The notes under the pieces were generated by a model. The model was not told the origin of the DNA and ran no database searches. It saw only the letters and a program-made list of their open reading frames with translations. A DNA stretch of 50,951 bases, from assembly GCF_000311825.1 (NCBI RefSeq), contig NZ_HE978567.1, forward strand, positions 318,156 through 369,106, read 5' to 3'. Shown piece after piece: positions 9,201 to 15,701 of the stretch. Within the stretch, counting starts at the first letter, position 1. Every line of letters starts with the position of its first letter. Origin of the DNA: Peptoniphilus grossensis ph5. Its GTDB lineage: Bacteria > Bacillota > Clostridia > Tissierellales > Peptoniphilaceae. The position numbers and the translations under genes were made by a program.

Positions 9201-9354
9201 CTGTATTTCCAGGGTCAAGTTTAAGAAGTTTGTTAACATCACGAAGTTCAGATTGAGTATGTTTAATCTCCGTATTTACTTGTTTTAGTGCAGTCTGTAA
9301 TTTGGTAGTATCCCCACCAATCTCAACAGTTATCCCTTTTATTCTATTTGCCAA
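6289..9354 (-). CDS. Phage tail tape measure protein (TP901-type)
   Basis: A 1021-residue protein that sets tail length. Residues 1-110 are coiled coil (VNTEIKHTQSELRDVNKLL and on). About 170-450 is the TP901 core domain (KVKAVSGATGSDFDALREKA, AMNYMAMAGWKS). Around 480-580 come long hydrophobic stretches. From 580 to about 830 there is a run of short repeats built on W--I/F (IWNGIKEF, LWQGISES, IWTSIT), typical of tape measures. The start is a TTG with GAGGAGGTGAGATA in front. With about 0.15 nm per residue, as is known for the family, a tail near 150 nm is expected. A toxin-antitoxin pair on the other strand separates it from the tail chaperone gene. Confidence 0.92.
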   Translation of the reverse strand: MANRIKGITVEIGGDTTKLQTALKQVNTEIKHTQSELRDVNKLLKLDPGNTELISQKHKLLGQTLEETKNKLTSLKEAQKQAEQALAEGKISQEQYDALKREIIETEQALKSLERQGATTNQTLQNIAITGEKWQNTGQNIENVGRKMMPVSLAVAGLGVAAVKTASDFDSGMSKVKAVSGATGSDFDALREKAREMGAKTKFSASEAAEAMNYMAMAGWKSKDMISGIEGVMNLAAASGEDLATTSDIVTDALTAFGLKAEDSSHFADVLAAASSNANTNVSLMGETFKYAAPIAGTLGYSVEDTAVAIGLMANAGIKGSQAGTALRSGLTRLASPTKEVMNGMSMLGLSIEDVQGLSLDETLSTFRVAFANLDGTQKAQAASMIFGKNAMSGMLAIINASEKDYNSLSDAIYNADGTAEKMAATMQDNLAGQLKILQSALEELAISFGELLMPAVRKAVDILTKLVNGLNALPGPVKGVIAGIGLFIVALGPVLMIVGKLVWSIGTIMTKGPIIVGGITKIVGIFTGTLIPAITAVVSAIGIVPIAIGAVIAGLVLLWKKCDWFREGVISIWETIKESTVAIWNGIKEFFVNLWQGISESWTSTWTEITSFLSEFWSGFIEGVKTTWKGIKDFFANLWNGLSEGWNTIWTSITTFLTESWNTFIEGAKSLWQSLGEFFTSLWTGIQTTFTNIWTAISTTTTEVFTAVGEFIKTTWEGIKTLISTVLDAIKVKVETIWNGLKEFLTTVITAIGEFISTSWTNIKTTIETILTSIKTVLESIWNGIKTFISSTMNNIKSLVSSAWNSIKSTISSTVNTAKSAVSSAFNSMRSSISSIMSNIQSTIRNGFNNAINHIKNLASQAYTWGADMINGIARGIRSAISNVTSAVSNVASTIRSYLHFSVPDVGPLTDYESWMPDFMEGLSNGIEKSRRLVQSSMKNVASDLVLSPSISAVGIGGHDKESAINGIDIGRQISDALANINLKSENSGDIVIPVYLGGTLLDEVIVNASMRKNLRSGGR

Positions 9355-9396
9355 TATCTCACCTCCTCTTTAGAGATATATTTATCAGTGTTTTTA

Positions 9397-9425
9397 TTGA
9401 TGTTTTTATCAATTTTTGCTATACT
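9397..9425 (+). promoter_or_regulatory. Promoter of the Phd/RelE pair
   Basis: TTGATG (9397-9402), 17 bases, TATACT (9420-9425). ATTGAT and ATCAAT arms around TTTTT form an inverted repeat over the -35 box and may bind the antitoxin. The promoter lies in the short gap before the tape measure start, which reads the other way. Confidence 0.65.
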
Positions 9426-9443
9426 TATCTTGAGGTGATAAGT

Positions 9444-9767
9444 ATGAATTTTGTAAAAGAATTATCCAATAAGACTGTATCCATTTCTGAATTTAATCGA
9501 GGCCTAGCTGGACGTATTTTCGATGATGTCAAAGTGAACGGTTCTAAGGTCGTATTAAAGAACAACACTCCTGAGTGCATTCTTCTTTCCCCTGATGAAT
9601 ATACGAAACTCATTGATGAGCTCGAAGATGCAAGAGATCTTATGCTTGCCAATACAAGGATGTCATCAATGGATAAATCCGATTTAATTTCTCAAGGTGA
9701 ATTTGAAAAAGCCTTCCATATCGATTTAAATGAAGTCTCTCCTCTTGATGAGGACGAAATCGAATGA
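9444..9767 (+). CDS. Phd/YefM-type antitoxin
   Basis: A 107-residue protein of the Phd/YefM group. Residues 8-60 (TVSISEFNRGLAGRIFDDV, GSKVVLKNNTPECILLSPDEY) form the DNA-binding and dimer domain, and the acidic C-terminus (DLNEVSPLDEDEIE) would wrap the toxin. I chose the ATG at 9444 because GAGGTGAT precedes it. Its end overlaps the toxin start by four bases. In known systems the antitoxin blocks the toxin and represses its own promoter. The pair reads against the tail genes between which it stands. Confidence 0.85.
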   Translation: MNFVKELSNKTVSISEFNRGLAGRIFDDVKVNGSKVVLKNNTPECILLSPDEYTKLIDELEDARDLMLANTRMSSMDKSDLISQGEFEKAFHIDLNEVSPLDEDEIE

Positions 9768-10093
9768 ACTATAAACTATCCTTTATAAAAGAAGCCATCC
9801 AAGACTATCAAGCCTTAGATGGATCTCAAAGAAAAATTGTCGATAAAGCACTTAAGAGGATCTTAATAAATCCTCTTCCTAATACTGAAGGTGGCTATGG
9901 CAAGCCTCTTTCTAACCTTTCTGATTCTAAGCTTGCTGGTCTTATGAAAATTAAACTTAAGAGTTCAGGTCTTAGAATCGTTTATAAATTGGAAAAATCA
10001 GATGATGAAGTTCTTGTCATTATTATCGGTGCAAGAGCGGAATCCAAAGTCTATAAAGATGCTGAAAAAAGAGTAGCTAAACTTGAAGATTAA
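9764..10093 (+). CDS. RelE/ParE-superfamily toxin
   Basis: A 109-residue protein with the RelE/ParE fold pattern: N-terminal strand YKLSFIKEAIQDYQAL, helices to about residue 55 (KIVDKALKRILINP), then the strand series GLMKIKLKSSGLRIVYKL and VLVIIIGARAES. The family cuts mRNA at the ribosome or, for ParE, blocks gyrase. The GLRIVY core and overlap with a Phd antitoxin favour a RelE-type mRNA interferase. Its stop overlaps, tail to tail, the stop of the frameshifted tail chaperone on the other strand. Confidence 0.85.
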   Translation: MNYKLSFIKEAIQDYQALDGSQRKIVDKALKRILINPLPNTEGGYGKPLSNLSDSKLAGLMKIKLKSSGLRIVYKLEKSDDEVLVIIIGARAESKVYKDAEKRVAKLED

Positions 10094-10628
10094 AATTTAT
10101 CAAAGTCTTCTTGTGTAGCTACTTCTTTGTATTTATAGTCGTCATTATTCTTTTCTGTGAACATATCATTTACAAGTCCAATCGTTAGTAGGGATAAATC
10201 AGAAACAGAAAGACCAAGTTCCACTGCCCTTAGTAAAAACAAGGGTGTAGTCATTGGTCTTTCTGTTGGTCTTACTTTTTTTTAGGAACTTCTTCCGATT
10301 TTATGTTAAGCCCCCACAACTCAATTAGCTGTGGCAGAATTTGGTAAATGGAAAAGGTTGAGAAATTATCTAACCATTCTTCTGGACTATCTGGCACAGA
10401 TTTATCTCCATGCTTTGCCATTACATAGGCTATATTTTCAAATAGTTCTAATGAACCTATATCTAGATTAGATTTATCTTCATCATTTTTCTTCATGGAC
10501 TTTTCAAGTTCCATTAAGTCTTTGAAGATATCTCTTCCAAATTTAAGTCTATAGATTCTTGGGATAGCTGCTGATGCACGAAAAATAACATCTTGCCCGT
10601 CAATCTGAATTTTCTTTGTTAGTGCCAT
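10090..10628 (-). CDS. gpGT-type tail assembly chaperone, -1 frameshift product
   Basis: In many siphoviruses the tail chaperone is made in two forms, a short one (gpG) and a long one by -1 slippage near its end. Here the short frame ends in a run of eight A followed by G and a stop (10272-10283). Slipping back one base on this run gives an open frame to 10090, adding about 63 residues: a Val-Arg-Pro-Thr start, then TTPLFLLRAVELGLSVSDLS and an acidic, Tyr/Lys-rich end. The total is about 179 residues. The place, between major tail protein and tape measure, is exactly that of gpG/gpGT. The long form is known to bind the tape measure, the short form the tail tube protein. The slippage itself is inferred. 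Confidence 0.8.
10272..10628 (-). CDS. gpG-type tail assembly chaperone, short form
   Basis: A 118-residue protein just after the major tail protein. GGAGGTAAATAAAT precedes its ATG. It begins with a small beta part (KIQIDGQDVIFRASAAIPR) and goes on with helices (YRLKFGRDIFKDLMELEKSM, EWLDNFSTFSIYQILPQL). It ends EVPKKK-stop inside the slippery A-run. This fits the short chaperone that keeps tape measure and tube subunits ready for assembly. The name rests on position, the helical make-up and the slippery end. Confidence 0.85.
   Translation of the reverse strand: MALTKKIQIDGQDVIFRASAAIPRIYRLKFGRDIFKDLMELEKSMKKNDEDKSNLDIGSLELFENIAYVMAKHGDKSVPDSPEEWLDNFSTFSIYQILPQLIELWGLNIKSEEVPKKK
10275..10283 (-). 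promoter_or_regulatory. Slippery run A8-G for -1 frameshift
   Basis: The message reads CCU AAA AAA AAG UAA. A -1 slip on the A-run avoids the stop and enters the gpT frame. Runs of this form are known efficient slip sites in phage tail chaperone genes. Confidence 0.75.
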
Positions 10629-10630
10629 AT

Positions 10631-11227
10631 TTATTTACCTCCAACACTTGCCCTTGAAGGTGTTACTGTCGTTTCTGTGGGCATATAGACTGACTTATAC
10701 CAACCATCGTAAGTTTCCTTCGTAGTTTCTTCACCTGTTCTAGCCTTTACATTTCCATTTGGAAGTGGTCTTGCTTGGATAGATAAGGTTTCTGGTTGAA
10801 CTTCTCTTGATTCTTCATTAGTTTCTCCTTCGAGAGTAGGTCTTGCTGCTGAACAGTTATACATGACGTGACGGATTTTCTTTTGGTCTCCATCAAACTC
10901 AAATAACAGTGCAAAGTTTGCAGTTTCAGAGTTTGAAGACTCAATTAGAACTTTATTTGAATCTGATTTTTCCATCAAAACATCCGTCCTAAAGGATTCT
11001 GGAATAAGGGCGATTTCCAAATCTCCGTCATATCCCATATTGTTTGAAATAGTGTAGTATTCAATTCCATCTGCATAAAAGCTTTCAGGCTCTCCATTAG
11101 GATCCAATGAAATTGAAACAGCACCAGGCATTGGCACTGGTGTTTTATATTTAATAACGCCCTCTTCGACTTTATCAAAGAGAGCGTAGTGTACATTACA
11201 AATATTAAATTTAACTTTATTAGCCAT
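10631..11227 (-). CDS. Major tail protein (phi13 family)
   Basis: A 198-residue protein with the features of the phi13-type tail tube subunit: start MANKVKFNICNVHYAL, the PMPGAVSISLDPNGE segment (strand pair before the substrate-like loop) and YADGIEYYTISNNMGYDGDLE. It would form the hexameric rings of the tail tube. The ATG is preceded by TGGAGGTAAAAA. It overlaps the end of the tail completion gene by eight bases and is followed by the chaperone gene after three bases. Confidence 0.88.
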   Translation of the reverse strand: MANKVKFNICNVHYALFDKVEEGVIKYKTPVPMPGAVSISLDPNGEPESFYADGIEYYTISNNMGYDGDLEIALIPESFRTDVLMEKSDSNKVLIESSNSETANFALLFEFDGDQKKIRHVMYNCSAARPTLEGETNEESREVQPETLSIQARPLPNGNVKARTGEETTKETYDGWYKSVYMPTETTVTPSRASVGGK

Positions 11228-11546
11228 TTTTTACCTCCATAGTAAATTCATAGAGAACTTCATAAAGTCTTTCTGATTCAATCCAAACTTCAGATTTTTC
11301 ATAATAGATTTTTTCTCTATCAAGTATCTCTTCTATCTTTTCTTCTAATTTTAAATCTTTTTTATCGGTGTATAGTTCTAAGTCTATCTGGGTGTTTTTA
11401 TAAAAGACTACTCCATCTGCACCAAAGTGTTTATTCTTTGGAAATAGATAAACCATGAATGGTGGATCGGGACTTTCTCCCTCAGCAAAGTGCGAATATG
11501 CAAAAGGAAGTCCAATCTCGTTAATTATTTTCATTAATCTCTTCAT
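11220..11546 (-). CDS. Tail terminator/completion-type protein
   Basis: A 108-residue protein between the HK97 gp10-like gene and the major tail gene. That place and size belong to the tail terminator (DUF3168/gpU-like) in HK97-type phages. The sequence has a helix start (MKRLMKIINEI), then PFMVYLF and an IDLELYTDKKDLKLEEKI stretch like those in terminator proteins, where the strand pair packs on a helix. It overlaps its neighbours on both sides by a few bases. The call rests mainly on order. Confidence 0.6.
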   Translation of the reverse strand: MKRLMKIINEIGLPFAYSHFAEGESPDPPFMVYLFPKNKHFGADGVVFYKNTQIDLELYTDKKDLKLEEKIEEILDREKIYYEKSEVWIESERLYEVLYEFTMEVKNG

Positions 11547-11920
11547 TCTCTTAACTTCCTCATTATGTTTTCTTCCAATTCTCTGACCCCTTTCTCTTCA
11601 GCTGGTCCAATGTGAGGTTTAGCAGACACTCTTCCACCCTGTCTTAGTACATGTCCTTTCTCTAGCAAATGAGCCAGTTGGTATCTATTTCTTGAGTGAA
11701 CTACGAGTTCTATTGAGTTTGAAGTTTCTTTCATAGTTTTTACAGACCAAGACTTAGAATATTTCTTTGTTTCTCCTACAGGTGCATTTTCTTGTATGTC
11801 TTTTCTAATATTGCTACCAGCTTTTTTGACTTCCTTTTTGACTTCATCTGTTGCAATATCCGAATATTCTTCTAAGCCTTTCATTATTTCACTGGCGAGG
11901 TTTTCAATTTTTACATTCAT
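11543..11920 (-). CDS. HK97 gp10-family phage protein
   Basis: A 125-residue protein of the HK97 gp10 type, a neck/tail completion component. Typical parts are the helical start (ENLASEIMKGLEEYSDIATD), the GSNIRKDIQENAPVGETKKY segment (APV-T--L/Y is a family mark), and YQLAHLLEKGHVLR with the E-GH pattern, followed by KPHIGPAEEKG. All these positions are as in the family. The ribosome site is AAGGTGAGTAG. The gene overlaps both neighbours by four bases, showing a tightly coupled operon. Confidence 0.88.
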   Translation of the reverse strand: MNVKIENLASEIMKGLEEYSDIATDEVKKEVKKAGSNIRKDIQENAPVGETKKYSKSWSVKTMKETSNSIELVVHSRNRYQLAHLLEKGHVLRQGGRVSAKPHIGPAEEKGVRELEENIMRKLRE

Positions 11921-12249
11921 CTACTCACCTTCCTACACCTAAACTTTATAAGTCTGTTTTTGTAGTTCATAAAGTCAATTGAGATGATATTGTACTTTTC
12001 ATCATCAAATAGAATTCTGTACTCCGAAGTATTAATATTCTTCAACCTATTTTGAAATCTTACAGTAAAAGAAATGTCTGACCTGTCAACTTCCATCCCA
12101 AGAAAAACTTCTTCGCCTTTACCTTGAAAAGAAATATAGGCTGATGTTGTTATATAGTCCATCCATACTGATTTATGGTTACCTATCTCATCAACTTCCA
12201 CAGCTTTATTTTGAAAGATTATTTTTCTATTTAAATCTGATATCCTCAT
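11917..12249 (-). CDS. Head closure/head-tail adaptor protein
   Basis: A 110-residue protein of the SPP1 gp16-like head closure group. It starts MRISDLNRKIIFQNKAVEVDE, goes on with WMDYITTSAYISFQGKGEE, and ends with YNIISIDFMNYKNRLIKFRCRKV, all usual in this small beta-barrel family. It would close the portal vertex after DNA packaging and offer the docking face for the tail. Its start overlaps the stop of the connector gene by one base and it has little ribosome site of its own, so it depends on coupled translation. Confidence 0.82.
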   Translation of the reverse strand: MRISDLNRKIIFQNKAVEVDEIGNHKSVWMDYITTSAYISFQGKGEEVFLGMEVDRSDISFTVRFQNRLKNINTSEYRILFDDEKYNIISIDFMNYKNRLIKFRCRKVSR

Positions 12250-12521
12250 TAGAACTCAGCCTTTCTCATTCCAAATAATAAAGCTCTTAGAGTTAAGTTT
12301 AGTTCAGAATAATCTGCCTCTTCTCTGTGTTCATAAAGATAAGCTGTCATATATAAGACAGCTATCTTTCCATTTGGATTTTTAGAAAGTTCTTCTTCAC
12401 TATCAACCCTGGCTACATCCATGGAGTGTTTGATTGATGATTGGATGAGAGATTCAATCATCTCATCCTCATCATCAAAATCCACCCTTAAATATGACTT
12501 TGCCTCCTCAAGAGTAATCAT
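12249..12521 (-). CDS. Head-tail connector protein (gp6-like)
   Basis: A 90-residue protein that begins MITLEEAKSYLRVDFDDEDE, the standard opening of the phage gp6-like connector family, followed by helices (IESLIQSSIKHSMDVA) and a last helix ending RALLFGMRKAEF. The connector binds below the portal ring. The ATG has AAGGAGTAGATT in front and follows the capsid gene by eleven bases. Confidence 0.87.
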   Translation of the reverse strand: MITLEEAKSYLRVDFDDEDEMIESLIQSSIKHSMDVARVDSEEELSKNPNGKIAVLYMTAYLYEHREEADYSELNLTLRALLFGMRKAEF

Positions 12522-12531
12522 AATCTACTCC

Positions 12532-13722
12532 TTAGGCAGTAGCACCAATTTTTAATAGTTTAACTGCCTCTCTTAATACAAGGATTCCATCTACTCTTTC
12601 TTTACCTAAGAAACCAACCATTCCATTACCAGCAAATAATTCTTTTAAGTCTTGGAATGACCTATTTCCTCTGTCTCCAATCTTGTAGTAAGAAAAATCG
12701 CCAAAGGCTACTGCAAGTTTTCCTTTTTCAGCTTTAGGAGCAAAGGCTGATGTGTAAGCGGGGTATCCTAAAAGTCTATCTGGTTCTCCATCTTTGAGAG
12801 ATGGTTGCCAAATATATGCACCATTAACATCCTTAAGTTTTCTAATCTGAGCAACTGTTGCATCATTTAAAATGAATGCCGCTTTCTTCCTATAAGGTCT
12901 GTCTAAAGAGTAAACTAAATCAATGAGTTCATCCGCATTAATTGTTTGAGCCTTTGTTGTCACACCAAGTTCTCCACCCTTTTTAGAGTCAAAAATTCCT
13001 GTAGGTTTATTTACTCCATCGCCATTTAAGAAGGCATCTTCTTCAGCGTTTGCTAGCGCTCTAGTAAATTCTTCAGTGATGTATTTTTCTAGATTAAAGG
13101 CTGCGTCATAGAGAAGTTCTTCAGTAACTTTAATACCAACATGGAGTTTGTGTGCATCAAGAGATACTTGATCGAATGTACCATCTCCAAAAGTAAGTTG
13201 ACCACCTTCTTCAACCCATAGGGCAGCTGGCTTTGTAGCTGCAATGTTAATTTTATGAAGTCCAGAAGTTTGAACTTTTGTAGCTAATTTTCTTACAATA
13301 TTTTCATCTTCAAGACCGTTTACGATATCTGCTTCCATTTCTTCTGGAACTAAATATCCACCACTTTCATCTGTTCCTACTTTTAATTCATTGGAAATAT
13401 CTCTAAAGTTAGTTCTTAATGCCTTCATCATAGACTTCTTGTAGGCATTTCTTGCTCTCATTGGTTTATCTTCTTCATTAAAAGTAGCAGGTTCATTTGT
13501 TAGTGCTTCACTAGTAGGATTTTCCAAGGATTTATCCATTTCTTCTTCCCTCTTCTTTCTTTCAATTTCACGAGTATAATTCTCGATAGTTCTCTCCATC
13601 TCTTCGTATGTCTTGAAGTCTTCATCAGATATTAGGCCATTTTCATCTTTCTTTGATTCAGCAAATGATTTTGCCTCATCCCAAGCTTTAGTTCTCTTTT
13701 CCATCAATTCTTTTAAGTTCAT
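12532..13722 (-). CDS. HK97-family major capsid protein
   Basis: A 396-residue capsid subunit. Residues 1-65 are a charged coiled coil (KSFAESKKDENGLISDEDF, ENYTREIERKKREEE), which serves as the built-in scaffold (delta domain) and is probably removed by the protease coded just before. The HK97 fold follows from about residue 100: GTDESGGYLVPEEMEADIV, WVEEGGQLTFGDGTFDQVSL, KVTEELLYDAAFNLEKYI, ALANAEEDAFLNGDG, and the C-terminal AFGDFSYYKIGDRGN. These motifs are hallmarks of the family. The ribosome site is TGGAGGTAAAGAT. About 290 residues would remain after processing. Confidence 0.95.
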   Translation of the reverse strand: MNLKELMEKRTKAWDEAKSFAESKKDENGLISDEDFKTYEEMERTIENYTREIERKKREEEMDKSLENPTSEALTNEPATFNEEDKPMRARNAYKKSMMKALRTNFRDISNELKVGTDESGGYLVPEEMEADIVNGLEDENIVRKLATKVQTSGLHKINIAATKPAALWVEEGGQLTFGDGTFDQVSLDAHKLHVGIKVTEELLYDAAFNLEKYITEEFTRALANAEEDAFLNGDGVNKPTGIFDSKKGGELGVTTKAQTINADELIDLVYSLDRPYRKKAAFILNDATVAQIRKLKDVNGAYIWQPSLKDGEPDRLLGYPAYTSAFAPKAEKGKLAVAFGDFSYYKIGDRGNRSFQDLKELFAGNGMVGFLGKERVDGILVLREAVKLLKIGATA

Positions 13723-13726
13723 ATCT

Positions 13727-14413
13727 TTACCTCCAAGTATTTTTAATTTTGTTTAATCTGCCTTCGACCTCACTCATTGAGTGAGTTTTCACTTCTTTAT
13801 TTATCTTTGTTAAGAGCGAGTTTGTAACTGCTCGCCTTGAAAAGACCATGTTCGTCACTTTTTCATCTTTTCTTTTGTCAGTGAGAGTTCCATCACAAAA
13901 GCCCATCTCAATGGCCTTATTCTTATCAAACCAAGTCTCTCCATCCATTAGATTAGAAATCTCTTCTCTGGATAAACCTGTCTTAATCTCATAGGCATTG
14001 ATGATTGATTCCTTGACTTCCTTTAACATATCGATAGCTTTTTGCATTTCTTTTGAGTCACCAATGGCAACAGTTAAGGGGTTATGAATCATCATTAATG
14101 ATGTAGGACTCATCAATACTTCAGTTCCTGCCATAGCAATGACCGATGCTGCTGATGCTGCAAGTCCATCAATCTTAATGGTCACATTTCCCTTGTGTTC
14201 TAAAAGCATGGTGTAAATTCTTGATGCAGCTATACAATCTCCACCAGGGGAGTTGATCCACACAGTTATGTCTCCACTTTTGTTTTTTAATTCTTCAAAA
14301 AAGAGCCTTGGAGTGATTTCATCATCAAACCAAGACTCTTCTGCAATAACTCCATCTATATAGAGTTCATTTGAATCCTTTTTCCAGTTCCAAAATATTT
14401 TATTGTTCTTCAT
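13727..14413 (-). CDS. ClpP-like head maturation protease
   Basis: A 228-residue serine protease of the ClpP/S49 fold that cuts the scaffold part from capsid subunits during head maturation. The strand-loop WINSPGGDCIAASRIYTML forms the oxyanion region. The nucleophile is the Ser in GLAASAASVIAMAG, the His is in SLMMIHNPLTVA, and an acidic residue follows further on. It overlaps the portal gene by 14 bases and lies four bases before the capsid gene, the usual order portal-protease-capsid. Confidence 0.93.
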   Translation of the reverse strand: MKNNKIFWNWKKDSNELYIDGVIAEESWFDDEITPRLFFEELKNKSGDITVWINSPGGDCIAASRIYTMLLEHKGNVTIKIDGLAASAASVIAMAGTEVLMSPTSLMMIHNPLTVAIGDSKEMQKAIDMLKEVKESIINAYEIKTGLSREEISNLMDGETWFDKNKAIEMGFCDGTLTDKRKDEKVTNMVFSRRAVTNSLLTKINKEVKTHSMSEVEGRLNKIKNTWR

Positions 14414-15641
14414 TAGGATTTATTTCTTCTCCTTTCTGCTGATAAAAACTACCAGCTTTATCAAGCGGTAGCATATTTCCATTTACAAGGTATAAGTCAC
14501 CACCTGCTTCAGCCGATATCCTATCTAGGTTTTCTAATTCTCTTATGTCATTTGCACTCATCCACCCATTCTGTCTTCCTACAGCGTATCCATTCATCCT
14601 TGATTCATAATCTCCTCTTAGAAGTCCTTCGAGATTAAATTTAATAAAGTAGGACTCTTTTTCTTTCTTCGTTAGTAGTGCTCTTTCCAAAGATTGCTCC
14701 CAACGAACAATCCAAGGATCAAGAGTATATTTAACAAACTCAAGTGACTGCTGTTCTATATTTGAAAATGATGACTTCTCCAAATCACCAATCATATGGG
14801 GCGGTATTCTGAATATCCTTGCTATCTCATTTAATTGAAATTTTCTTGTTTCCAAAAACTGGGCCTCACTTGGTGCTATTGCTATCGGTTGATATTTCAT
14901 TCCTTCTTCCAGTACAGCCACTTTGTTGGCGTTCTTAGCCCCTTGAAAGGCTGCATTCCACGACTCTCTAACTCTTTCTGGATCTTTAATAATTCCTGGA
15001 TGCTCTAAAACCCCACCAGGCTGTGCTCCATTTTGAAAGAATGACGCACCATAATCTTCGCAAGCCATCGCCATTCCAATTGCATTTTTTGCCATGGTAA
15101 TTGGTGAGTAGCCGATAAGTCCATCAAAACCAAGTCCAGGTATATGAAGGACATCTTCTTTTAAAAGATAAACCTCTTCTGATTTGTGATTGTATTTATA
15201 AAAGATTTCTCCATCTTCACTTCTCATTACAGTCATTTTGTTTGGCATTAGTGGATAGAGTCCAATAACCTCATTTCTTCCATTACGAATTATCTGAGCA
15301 TAGGCATTGCCCCAAAGTAGTAGATGGGTCATTAGTGTTTCTCTAAATACAAATGAAGTCATTTCATCATTTGGTTCATCGTGTAATAAAAAATATATAG
15401 CGTGTTCTTTTGCTTTTTCCTTTGAGTTTGAATTTCCTCTTCTGTATAAATGAAGAGGAAGTCCTGCTAAGGTTTCAGCAAGAACCCTTACGCACGAATA
15501 AACTGCTGTCATTTGCATAGCAGTAAATTCGTTGACATTCCTACCTGCTGTTGTTCTCCCAAATAAAAAAGACGATGAAGATATCCTCTCCCCGTCTTTA
15601 GGTTTGTCTCTCGACTTGAATATTCTATTTAAAATGTTTAT
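14400..15641 (-). CDS. Phage portal protein (HK97 type), probable AUA start
   Basis: The portal forms the twelve-part ring through which DNA enters the head. Clear family parts are AMQMTAVYSCVRVLAETLAG, LPLHLYRRG, AIYFLLHDEPNDEMTS, LLLWGNAYAQIIRNGR, LYPLMPNKM and EIARIFRIPPHMIGDL. The first normal ATG is at 15518, but it would remove the conserved N-terminal arm. The open frame goes on up to 15641, coding for NILNRIFKSRDKPKDG and SSSSFLFGRTTAGRNVNEF. There a strong AGGAGG stands seven bases before an ATA codon, with a stop just upstream and no ATG, GTG or TTG. From that codon the protein has 413 residues, the normal size. ATA may be a mutated ATG or a real rare start. Confidence 0.88.
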   Translation of the reverse strand: MNILNRIFKSRDKPKDGERISSSSFLFGRTTAGRNVNEFTAMQMTAVYSCVRVLAETLAGLPLHLYRRGNSNSKEKAKEHAIYFLLHDEPNDEMTSFVFRETLMTHLLLWGNAYAQIIRNGRNEVIGLYPLMPNKMTVMRSEDGEIFYKYNHKSEEVYLLKEDVLHIPGLGFDGLIGYSPITMAKNAIGMAMACEDYGASFFQNGAQPGGVLEHPGIIKDPERVRESWNAAFQGAKNANKVAVLEEGMKYQPIAIAPSEAQFLETRKFQLNEIARIFRIPPHMIGDLEKSSFSNIEQQSLEFVKYTLDPWIVRWEQSLERALLTKKEKESYFIKFNLEGLLRGDYESRMNGYAVGRQNGWMSANDIRELENLDRISAEAGGDLYLVNGNMLPLDKAGSFYQQKGEEINPNEEQ

Positions 15642-15667
15642 ATTACCACCTCCTAAAAGTAGGCATT

Positions 15668-15693
15668 AAAAAAGCACCTACTTTTGTAGATGC
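15668..15693 (-). terminator. Terminator after the Fic gene
   Basis: GCATCTAC pairs with GTAGGTGC around AAAA, followed on the minus strand by TTTTTT. It begins eight bases after the Fic stop and lies just before the portal ribosome site, so the Fic cassette has its own 3' end. Confidence 0.8.
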
Positions 15694-15701
15694 TAATAGC
15701 T

